64,000 bases of DNA. Origin: Methanosarcina mazei S-6 (lineage in GTDB: Archaea; Halobacteriota; Methanosarcinia; Methanosarcinales; Methanosarcinaceae). Position numbers and translations under genes: made by a program. The notes under the pieces are model-generated. The model made no database searches. It worked only from the letters and a program-made list of their open reading frames with translations, and was not told the origin of the DNA. Shown in pieces: positions 16,606 to 24,251 of the stretch. The DNA lies in contig NZ_CP009512.1 in the NCBI RefSeq assembly GCF_000970205.1, positions 4,078,817 through 4,142,816 on the forward strand, in the 5' to 3' direction. Position 1 is the first letter of the stretch, and each line of letters starts with the position of its first letter.

Positions 16606-18038
16606 ATGAAACGTGATGAGATTCTTTCTTACTGTGCTTCAAATCCTGAAATTATTGTAGCTTACATTGAGAGTTTAGAATCTCAAGTTAAAGAACTCAC
16701 TGAAAGACTTGTAGCCTTAGAATCTCGTTTAAATCAAAACAGTCGTAACAGCAGTCGACCTCCTTCTACTGATTATTTTGTCAAAGAGAAACCTAATCCC
16801 AAGAGTCTGCGTAAACCAAGCGGGAAGAAACCTGGAGGTCAGGAAGGTCATCCAGGCACGACTCTTGATATGGTTGATCATCCTGAGTAGGTAATAGAAC
16901 ATTCTTTGACCTGCTGCAAAGAATGCGGATCTACCCTTGAGAATGTTGAAGTTGAAGCTTATGAGAGAAGACAGGTCTTTGACATTCCTCCCGTAAATCT
17001 AATTGTTACAGAACATAAAAGTCAGATTAAAACCTGTCCTTGTTGTGGAAAGTTGAATAAAGCCGTTTTTCCCGAATCAGTGAAATATCCGGTTCAGTAT
17101 GGCCCTAATATTTTAGCTTCAGCTATTTACTGTAAAAATTACCAGTTTGTTCCTTATGATAGAATTTCTGAGTTATTTGAAGACATTATGGGAATAAAAA
17201 TCTGTCCGCTACGATAATTAGAGCAGAAAGAGAATGTTTCCAGAATTTAGAGGAATTTGAAAACGTTATTAGAGAGAAGTTATTAGCCTCGCCTGTAATC
17301 AATTTTGATGAAACTGGTATGAAGATTGAAGGAAAAAGACACTGGCTTCATGTAGCTTCTAATGAAAAATACACATGTTATTTTGCTCATACAAAAAGAG
17401 GAGCAGAAGCAATAGATGCTATGGGAATTCTTCCGAAGTTTAAGGGAGTAGCAGTTCATGATGGATGGAAACCTTACAACGTTTATGATTGTGATCATGC
17501 TCTGTGTAACGCTCATTTACAGAGAGAACTTACAGGAATTGAAGAGAACTATAAACAGACATGGGCTAAAGAGATGAATGAACTGCTCACTGAGATGAAG
17601 AAATACACTGATGAGTGTAAAGAGCAATTAAGAGAACCTGATTTTGAGCAAATTAAAGCATTGGAAGAAAGGTTTGATGCAATTATCATTAGAGCGCTTG
17701 AAGAAAATCCGCATTCTCTAAATCCTGAAAAACAGGGAAAACGCGGTAAAAATCCAAAAACAAAATCAAGGAATCTGCTGGATAGGTTTATAGAACACAA
17801 AGAAAAGATTCTGAGATTCCTGACAGATTTGAAAGTTCCATTTGATAATAATCAGGCAGAAAGAGATATCAGGATGATGAAACTACAGCAGAAAATATCG
17901 GGAACTTTCAGAAAAGCAATGGGAGCGCAAGCTTTCTGCAGAATTAGGGCGTACATTTCTACAGGAAAAAAGAACGGTTTACCTGTTTTAGAGGGTATTC
18001 GTGCGGCGCTCATAGGAGCGCCGTTAACTATACTCTGA
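16606..18038 (+). pseudogene. IS66-family transposase, interrupted by TAG and a -1 frame change
   Basis: Reading from ATG 16606, the N-terminal coiled-coil (ESLESQVKELTERLVALESR) and linker are followed by an in-frame TAG at 16888-16890. The same frame continues with the IS66 zinc-finger region (CCKECGS and CPCCGKLN) to a TAA at 17215-17217. The catalytic part continues in the -1 frame from about 17200, with the DDE elements 'VINFDETGMKI', 'VHDGWKPYN' and 'NNQAERDIR' and the usual C-terminus, ending at 18038. The frame change falls at a run of five A (17196-17200). In Methanosarcina UAG can be read as pyrrolysine, so the TAG alone need not be fatal. With the second defect the simplest reading is an inactive copy. 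Confidence 0.85.
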
Positions 18039-18099
18039 GCAGTTACAAAGGAAAAAGAAAAAAATAATATAAATTGTGTAAATTCCCGCATCTGGGTAC

Positions 18100-18510
18100 T
18101 CAATGCCTTTTCTTATACCTTGCAAGAATTTCTCTGTTTGCCTCAAAAGCTTTCTCCTCAATGTAACCCTTTTCCAGCGCCCATTCAAAAAAGGACTGGA
18201 GAACCCTTGCAGCTGTCCCGACGAATTTTTTGCCTCCTCCCACTTCAATCACATAGTCGTCAAGGAAATCATGGATCCCTTCAGAACTGATTTGTTCGGG
18301 GCTACAAACATCAAAGTAATTTCTATTTTCGAGTTCAGACGGGGTAGCACAGAGAGCCTTGTCTTCTTCTGACAGATAGTCCTCAGCATTGAGCTCAAGG
18401 AATTCTTCATAAAGAAGAATCACATCCTCACAATCCAGGAAGGCGTCAGGCTTTAAAGAGGCTTCCTGTTCGCTTAAGAATTTCCGGAAAGCTTCGTTTA
18501 TTGTGATCAT
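18100..18510 (-). CDS. Conserved-looking hypothetical protein
   Basis: The 136-residue acidic protein has no family I recognise. It is predicted to be all-helical ('MITINEAFRKFLSEQEASLK', 'EDVILLYEEFLELNAEDYL'). The C-terminal part 'VLQSFFEWALEKGYIEE' resembles the helical core-binding domain at the N-terminus of tyrosine recombinases, but no catalytic domain follows, so this is only a structural impression. It has normal codon use, a sensible start ATG at 18510 and stop TGA. It lies directly beside the right end of the IS66 element, 54 bp from it, and was not disrupted by the insertion. Confidence 0.6.
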   Translation of the reverse strand: MITINEAFRKFLSEQEASLKPDAFLDCEDVILLYEEFLELNAEDYLSEEDKALCATPSELENRNYFDVCSPEQISSEGIHDFLDDYVIEVGGGKKFVGTAARVLQSFFEWALEKGYIEEKAFEANREILARYKKRH

Positions 18511-19029
18511 ATTTATCTCTGCAATGCAATTTGTAGAGTAATATCAGTTCGTTATACGAGATCTTATATTTTTCTAGAAGGCGCTTTATACAAAATTCTG
18601 CTACTGCTACTATATATCTGTTTTCTAAGAAAAATCAAAATAGCGGATCATACAAATCAAGATAATAAATTAAAAATAAGAAATTAGGATACTAAGCCGG
18701 GATAATAAATTAGAAATAAGGAGTTAAGATACTGAACAAGGATGATAAATTGAAAACATAGAAAATGGAGATATTAAATCAGGTAACAAGTTAAAAATAA
18801 GAAATTAGAAAAAAAGAAAATAGAAAATAGAAAATAGAGAAAGAAGAAAAAATGTTCCTGCTTTTTCTTTTTAGATCTTTCTGTTTAGATATTTCCGTTT
18901 AGATATTTCATTTTAGATCTTTAATTTTAGATTTTTCTTTTAGATTTTTTCTTTTAGATTTTTTCTTTTAGATTTTTTTTCTTTTATCTGCTATTCTCTC
19001 TTTCGATTCCTTTCGTTTATTTTGCTTTT
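18511..19029. repeat. Spacer with T-rich tandem repeats downstream of argS
   Basis: At about 18868-18985 the word TTTTAGAT(C/T)TTT recurs some nine times at 15-18 bp spacing (units such as CTTTTAGATTTTTT). Left of it (18655-18800), 'gataataaattaaaaataagRaRttaggata' recurs two to three times. Both lie past the 3' end of argS (minus strand). No gene is seen. Confidence 0.65.
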
Positions 19030-20739
19030 TTACATTGATTCAGGGGCAATAATTCCAAGAGTATCAAGAGAATTTGCAAGGACGACCCTGGCACAGTCCA
19101 CAAGAGCCAGCCTTGCAGCCCTGACATTTTCATCCTCGGCTGCAATAACCGGAACGAAACGGTAGAACTGGTTGAAGGCATCGGCAAGTTCGCGGGCATA
19201 AATAGCTAGAACGTGGGGCTTGAGTTCACGAGCTCCAAGGTCGATGACGCTGTCAAACATCGCCATCTTCTTAATAAGATCGATCTCGCTGTCTTCGACA
19301 AGGAGAGAGGGGTCAATCTCTTTATCAGGATTCCAGGCTGCTTCCTCTTTTGCTTTCTCAAGGATGCTGCAGGCACGCGCATGGGAATACTGGATGTAAG
19401 GAGCTCCCTGCTTCTCAAAATCAAGAGCTTCTTTCCAGTTGAAGACTGTGGATTTTTCGGGAGAAACCCTGACTATATCGTAGCGGACCGCACCAAGTCC
19501 TACTGCTTCTGCAACCTGCTTTTTGAATTCATATGATGTTTCAGGGCGGCGGGTTTCGACCTGTTCAAAAGCAGCTCCAGTGACCCTATCAAAAAGATCG
19601 TCCGCGCTTATAAACTGCCCGCGGCGGGTGCTCATGGAGCCTTCAGGCAGAGAGACAAACTCAAAGATTACAACCTCAGGCTCTTTGACTCCGATCGCAT
19701 TCAGAGTAGCCCTGAGCTGGCCGGAAATAAGCTTGTGGTCGGCTCCGAAAACATCAATTATGCGGTCTGCCTGCCCGGCTTTCCATTCGTGGTAAGCAAG
19801 GTCGCGGGTTGTGTAGAGAGAAGTGCCGTTTGAACGCTGGATAACAAGAGTCTTTTCAAACCCGTAATCCGAAAGGTCAACAACAAGAGCTCCTTTGTCC
19901 GTTTTTGTCCTGCCTGTAGCCTTGATGCGTTCAACAATATCATGGACTGCACCGGACTTAAGGAAAGTGGACTCACTTACGAACTTATCGTGAGCCACAT
20001 TTAAACGGAGCAGAGTCTCCTTGATACCTGCAACAGCCAGAGAAACTGCCTTATCAAAATGCTCGATAGTCCTGACATCTCCGGCTTCCACCTTTTCCAT
20101 GAGGGCATCAATTTCCTTTATATACCCAGGGTTTTTGTCCAGCTCAACATTGGCTTTAATATATACGTCAGCAATTGCGGAATCGGACTTTCTGGAGAGG
20201 TCAAGCTCAAAGCGTTCACACGCCCATGATACTACAGCAATCTGTCTGCCCATATCATTAACATAATACTGGACCTCCACGTCGTATCCTGCGCGTCTGA
20301 GGATGCGGGCAAGAGTATCCCCTATAATTGAGTTACGGATATGCCCTACATGAAGGGGACCGTTTGGGTTTGCCGAGGTGTGTTCAAGGAGAATTCTGTC
20401 CTTTGGAGCCCCGCAGCCAAACTTCTCTTTCTCTTTAAGGACAGCATTCACCGTTCCATTAAGGTAGTGCTTTCCTGCAAAGAAGTTAATATAAGGACCT
20501 GCGGCACTCACTTTTCCTATAAATGAGCCTTCAGGAATTTCAACTGCAGAAACGATGCGTGACGCCAGATCTTTTGGGTTTTGCCTGTGAATGCCCGCAA
20601 GCCTGAATGCGGCTCTGCTTGCAAGGTCAGCATGAGGAGAGGTTTCGAATTGAAGTTCGGAATCCTCAACCTCAAACCCTGCTTTTCGAATAGCTTCTTT
20701 TAAGATTGATGTAGCCTGAGCTTTGAGTTCCAGGAACAA
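19030..20739 (-). CDS. argS: Arginyl-tRNA synthetase
   Basis: This class I synthetase charges tRNA-Arg in the cytoplasm. In its 569 residues are the Arg-specific N-terminal domain, the HIGH signature as 'HTSANPNGPLHVGHIRNS' (about residues 113-130), the 'GADHKLISGQLRA' region, the MSTRRG motif standing for KMSKS (about 365), and the DALR anticodon-binding domain ending in LANSLDTLGIIAPESM. The start is TTG at 20739, supported by AGGTGA 7 nt upstream; no ATG lies near. It is transcribed alone, with a 260-bp spacer to the aRF1 gene upstream. Confidence 0.97.
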   Translation of the reverse strand: MFLELKAQATSILKEAIRKAGFEVEDSELQFETSPHADLASRAAFRLAGIHRQNPKDLASRIVSAVEIPEGSFIGKVSAAGPYINFFAGKHYLNGTVNAVLKEKEKFGCGAPKDRILLEHTSANPNGPLHVGHIRNSIIGDTLARILRRAGYDVEVQYYVNDMGRQIAVVSWACERFELDLSRKSDSAIADVYIKANVELDKNPGYIKEIDALMEKVEAGDVRTIEHFDKAVSLAVAGIKETLLRLNVAHDKFVSESTFLKSGAVHDIVERIKATGRTKTDKGALVVDLSDYGFEKTLVIQRSNGTSLYTTRDLAYHEWKAGQADRIIDVFGADHKLISGQLRATLNAIGVKEPEVVIFEFVSLPEGSMSTRRGQFISADDLFDRVTGAAFEQVETRRPETSYEFKKQVAEAVGLGAVRYDIVRVSPEKSTVFNWKEALDFEKQGAPYIQYSHARACSILEKAKEEAAWNPDKEIDPSLLVEDSEIDLIKKMAMFDSVIDLGARELKPHVLAIYARELADAFNQFYRFVPVIAAEDENVRAARLALVDCARVVLANSLDTLGIIAPESM

Positions 20740-21000
20740 GATTAATCACCTGTATAAATTACCTGTAAAAAACTGAAATTACTTAATAAATCCTTGTATG
20801 ATAGATTTAATCTGTCAAATTGTGATCTGATCTATTATCGATTAATATTGACCTATCGATTAATATTGACCCAGGATTTGACTGGTATAATATTTTTAAT
20901 TTACAACTCCTGATCCACTGATCTAAAGGACAATTGAATTAAAAAAGTATTGGGTAAAAAATTACCGGATAGGAGGAGGGGACTTTGCCCCTGAATGAGA

Positions 21001-22248
21001 TCAGACTCCGGTATTGTATCTCAGGATTGCAGCTATGCCTCCAAAGGCGTTCATGAGCTGAGAACCTTCATCAAAGTCTGTGGATACGAAGACCACTTTT
21101 GCATTACTTTTGTCGGCAAGCTCAGAGAATTCGTCAACAATATCAGTAACATCCGTAACCTCAAGAGAAGAGCCACACTTGGGACAGTTCCCTGCTGCAG
21201 GTGCGGGTTCTCCGGGTTTCCAGCGCCTTGTCCACTTGTTTTCATATCCGCAGACACTGCATTTTGTAGTTACTCTTTCTGCACGCAGATCTTCGGAAAG
21301 CAGGAGCACGTCCACAGAATTAATCTCAAGGTTTGCCCTTACCTGAGATTCACCGTAGGCTACCTTACCCGAATCGGCGATCAGTTCCTTGAAAAAGTCT
21401 CTGACAGCATTTTTCTGGCCCATGAGTTCAAGGTCCTGAAGCTTTTCACCTGCAGCATTAACAAGCTCGGAAAGCCCGGATTCATCGGTGTATGCCGTAT
21501 CAAAGAGTCCAAGGATTTTCTTCATGAGTTCATGGTGCAAAAACTCCCCTGCATGAAACTCTTCTTTTGTCGGAGAGGGACCTCCAATAAGCACACCCTT
21601 GAGGTCTTTGTGGTCAACAGCCATGAAGACTTCACTTGCAGCATCTCCTATCCTCTTGTAAAAGTCATGGATTGCGATAAGCCTGAGCTGCTGGAAACGG
21701 TGGGCACTCTGACCTCCTTTCCTCTGCTTTCCCGGAACTGTTGATGTCAGGTTGCGGAAAGGCTGGATTCTTTTTCCCACAAGAAGACCTATGGTTGCTT
21801 CCCTGCGGTCAAGAACCAGAAGTCCGTAAGTGTTCTTATCTTTAAGCATGTCCTCAAGAGGCTCAAGATAGAAAGATGAATCACAGTGATACTTATAGAC
21901 AGTGATGGGGTCAGGAGGAACGATTACCTCGCTTTCCATGCTCGTCTTATTAGCTCCTATATCAACAGCACCCGTAAAGTATACTATCCCGTTCTCAGGC
22001 ACTTTGTCCAAGTATCTGAGCCTTGAAAGCAGAGACTCGATTGCCCCCTGAACATTTGTCCTCGTAAGCTTGGACTTGATATTAGCAGCCTGCCCATGCT
22101 CGTCTTTTAACTGGTTTGTGACATCGAAAATTTGCTTATCAGGAGGGATATAGAGAGATATAAGCTCAGTGCTTCTTCCTTTCTTGTCCCTGAGACCCTC
22201 AAGCTTCTTTTTAAATTCGTATTTTTCATGTGCGGATTGTTCAGTCAT
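21001..22248 (-). CDS. prf1: Peptide chain release factor aRF1
   Basis: This factor recognises stop codons and triggers peptide release on the ribosome. The 415 residues carry the stop-reading motifs NIKS (56-59) and YHCDSSF (120-126, the YxCxxxF motif), the catalytic GGQ (178-180) in RKGGQSAHRF, and a C-terminal zinc-ribbon-like insert (CSVCGYENKW and CPKCGSSLE). Both decoding motifs are in the standard form, so it should recognise UAA, UGA and UAG. That is notable in a genus that also reads UAG as pyrrolysine. The stop codon is TGA. The ATG start lies close to a block of potential RNA structure 180-380 bp upstream. Confidence 0.97.
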   Translation of the reverse strand: MTEQSAHEKYEFKKKLEGLRDKKGRSTELISLYIPPDKQIFDVTNQLKDEHGQAANIKSKLTRTNVQGAIESLLSRLRYLDKVPENGIVYFTGAVDIGANKTSMESEVIVPPDPITVYKYHCDSSFYLEPLEDMLKDKNTYGLLVLDRREATIGLLVGKRIQPFRNLTSTVPGKQRKGGQSAHRFQQLRLIAIHDFYKRIGDAASEVFMAVDHKDLKGVLIGGPSPTKEEFHAGEFLHHELMKKILGLFDTAYTDESGLSELVNAAGEKLQDLELMGQKNAVRDFFKELIADSGKVAYGESQVRANLEINSVDVLLLSEDLRAERVTTKCSVCGYENKWTRRWKPGEPAPAAGNCPKCGSSLEVTDVTDIVDEFSELADKSNAKVVFVSTDFDEGSQLMNAFGGIAAILRYNTGV

Positions 22249-22944
22249 TTTAAGAATTCCCCGATGAATAAAGAAGTATGATTCGTGATTATTGTGACTT
22301 TGTTAGCGAATTGAAACTTTAAATTGTTTCGTTAGCCAGATTAATTTAGCTTTAGTAAATCCAGTAATTGTAAATATAGTTATTAAGTAAAATATTTGCT
22401 TAGCATATCGGTTGTATACAACGGATAACTGGAGGATTTGATAAGGATAAATCACACAGTGAGTTCCTGTCTCACCCGAAATCCGGGTATAAAAACCGCC
22501 TGAAACGCGAAGAACCTGAGAGTGGAAAATACATCTTTCAGAAGCCAGCATCCAGACAAGCTGCGAAACCATTCGCTAAAGCCTGCATTTATGCTATGCA
22601 AACCTGACAGATTTCGCACCCTTTTGATCGCACTAGATATGAGACATAATCTTACTCAGACTGTATGTAATAGTTAAAAGTTTGTTTAATTTAGATTAAA
22701 TTATCCCCTGACGGGATCATACCCTAATTGAAACTTAGGTTTATATTTGTTTCTATACCCCAACTTATTTTATATATTCACGAAACTATAAAAATTTTTC
22801 TGTTTTCTGATTCCCAAAAAACCAGTTTCTTGAAAGATAGAAAGAACCAGAAAACATAAAAATGGAAAGGTAGGTAATAATAGAAAAGAGAATGAAAAAA
22901 GAAGGTCAAACAGCAAGATTTTAATCCGGACAAGAAGTCTTTTT
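22249..22944. other. Spacer upstream of aRF1
   Basis: The stretch contains the promoter of prf1 (minus), a perfect 12-bp palindrome GTTGTATACAAC at 22411-22422, and the GC-richer structured block described separately at 22430-22625. From 22680 to 22920 it is AT-rich without visible structure. Confidence 0.5.
22430..22625. ncRNA. Candidate structured RNA block upstream of aRF1
   Basis: This segment is clearly richer in G+C than its surroundings and has no plausible protein frame. It holds several inverted repeats: ACCCG/CGGGT near 22481-22496, CTGAAA (22500-22505) with TTTCAG (22536-22541), and GCGAAA (22563-22568) with TTTCGC (22612-22617) enclosing TGCAT/ATGCA. It does not match an RNA family I know. 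It could be a free small RNA, a long leader of prf1, or the remains of an old gene. The strand is not determined. Confidence 0.25.
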
Positions 22945-23100
22945 TACTGCTTCTTTTTACTGCTTCTTTTTACTGCTTCTTTTTACTGCTTCTTTTTACT
23001 ACTTCTTTTTACTACTTCTTTTTACTGCTTCTTTTTACTGCTTCTTTTTACTGCTTCTTTTTACTACTTCTTTTTACTACTTCTTTTTACTACTTCTTTT
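22945..23100. repeat. 13-bp minisatellite, 12 units, abutting taw1
   Basis: Twelve perfect-length units TACT(G/A)CTTCTTTT run without gaps. The G/A variants come in blocks (4 G, 2 A, 3 G, 3 A), which points to block duplications. The last units run directly into the taw1 stop codon, so the array forms its 3' untranslated region on the minus strand (GTAAAAAGAAG repeats). Confidence 0.93.
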
Positions 23101-24115
23101 TTACAGGAGATTTTCTTCCGTCCTTTGAAAGCAAAACTACCCGGCTGATTTCGGATTCGTCTGCAATTTCATATCCCAGGTGCTTTGCGAGTTCTTTTGA
23201 AAATTCAAGCACTTCTTCATGAGACGGCATGGCAGAGCGTTCAAGGCGAAGCCGTGAGAAACCAAGGTGCATATAGGCTTTAATTTCAACAAAATCCGGT
23301 GAGGCTTTTTTAATCATTTCGGCGTAACCTTCCGGATTGAATATGTTTTCACCCTTAACAAGAGTGGTTCTGATGACTGTCCGCGAGGATTTATCCTTCA
23401 TGATGTCCAGGGACTCATTTATCCTGTCCCAGAGTGCAGGAGATTTTGGCTGGCAGATCCTGAGATAGGTCTCAAGGTCAGGGGCGTCAAGGCTCATGTA
23501 TAATTGGGAAGGATTAACTTTTGCGAGCATCGAGGGGACAGTTCCATTTGTTACCAGAAAGGTAGTAAATCCTCTTTTTTCGTATTCCTCAATGAGTTCC
23601 GGAAGGTAAGGGTAAAATGTTGGCTCTCCGGACAGTGAGATTGCGACATTATTGGGCTGATTGCCCTCAAGCCAGCGTTCCCGGAGTGCATTTGGAGAGC
23701 CACCGAAACCCGTAATCAATTTGCGCTGGCAGGCAATGCTTTCCTCAACTATCTTTTCAGGAAAGTCCCATTCTCCGGGCGCGGGCACAGGAACCTCAGT
23801 AGGACGCCAGCAGAAAAGACAGCGCTGGTTGCACATAAGAGTTGGAGTCATCTGAAGGCATCGGTGGGACTGAACTCCGTAAAATTTCGATTTGTAGCAG
23901 AAGCCTTCGTCGTTCATGGCTTTCCGGAGCCAGAGACAGGTCTTTACAGCCGAGTGGCGGCCTGCCAGGGCATAGCCCTGCTTTTTAAGAAGGGTAGCAA
24001 AATCAGGGATATCAAAGGGAAGAGAAGTCTGCTCTTCACCTGTGTTTTCTTCCTGGACTTCAGGAAGGTTTTCCCCGAAATTTTCCTGTTCTTTCTTTTT
24101 TTCTTCAAGCGGCAT
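23090..24115 (-). CDS. taw1: tRNA 4-demethylwyosine synthase (TYW1/Taw1)
   Basis: This radical SAM enzyme makes the tricyclic 4-demethylwyosine (imG-14) base at position 37 of tRNA-Phe from m1G and pyruvate. The radical SAM cluster motif is CNQRCLFC. Three upstream cysteines (TCLW, GFCYK and HRCLQ) form the second iron-sulfur site known in archaeal TYW1. LSGEPTFYPYLPELI is the family's SAM-binding block. I start at ATG 24115 (341 residues). The minus-strand TATA box TTATATATA at 24140-24148 would place the transcript start almost exactly there, suggesting a leaderless message; the frame is open to 24187. The stop is TAG followed at once by TAA. Confidence 0.93.
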   Translation of the reverse strand: MPLEEKKKEQENFGENLPEVQEENTGEEQTSLPFDIPDFATLLKKQGYALAGRHSAVKTCLWLRKAMNDEGFCYKSKFYGVQSHRCLQMTPTLMCNQRCLFCWRPTEVPVPAPGEWDFPEKIVEESIACQRKLITGFGGSPNALRERWLEGNQPNNVAISLSGEPTFYPYLPELIEEYEKRGFTTFLVTNGTVPSMLAKVNPSQLYMSLDAPDLETYLRICQPKSPALWDRINESLDIMKDKSSRTVIRTTLVKGENIFNPEGYAEMIKKASPDFVEIKAYMHLGFSRLRLERSAMPSHEEVLEFSKELAKHLGYEIADESEISRVVLLSKDGRKSPVKKK

Positions 24116-24139
24116 TTTTCGGATATTAATTCTTTGTGG

Positions 24140-24148
24140 TATATATAA
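24140..24148 (-). promoter_or_regulatory. TATA box of taw1 (leaderless start)
   Basis: TATATATAA-type box on the minus strand, centred about 27 bp upstream of the ATG at 24115. It is the basis for choosing that start and for inferring a leaderless mRNA. Confidence 0.55.
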
Positions 24149-24251
24149 GGATCGGAAAATAATTTTAGAGAACTGCAGGTAGAGCACACAGATGGCAGAG
24201 CAATTAGAATTCTCAGTCCTGTCCTGATCAAAAAGATTCGGTCAACTTAAT

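Larger units (their letters stand above)
16519..18046 (+). mobile_element. IS66-family insertion sequence, 1528 bp
   Basis: The left end GTAACTATTCAG (16519-16530) and the right end CTGAGCAGTTAC (18035-18046) are inverted repeats matching at 10 of 12 positions and start with the GTAA typical of IS66 elements. The exact 8-bp direct repeat AAAGGAAA occurs on both sides (16511-16518 and 18047-18054), the expected IS66 target duplication. The interior holds one transposase reading frame broken by a TAG and a frame change. Two hairpins lie just inside the left end (16531-16549 and 16552-16576). The clean ends indicate a direct insertion that has not been rearranged. Confidence 0.93.

Noticed and set aside
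22303..22572. 89-codon minus-strand frame upstream of aRF1
   Set aside because: No domain, no ribosome site; it overlaps the candidate structured RNA block.
22945..23100. Possible CRISPR-like array (also 26731, 34328, 54961, 63231)
   Set aside because: Units follow each other without spacers, so these are minisatellites, not CRISPR arrays; no cas genes are present.
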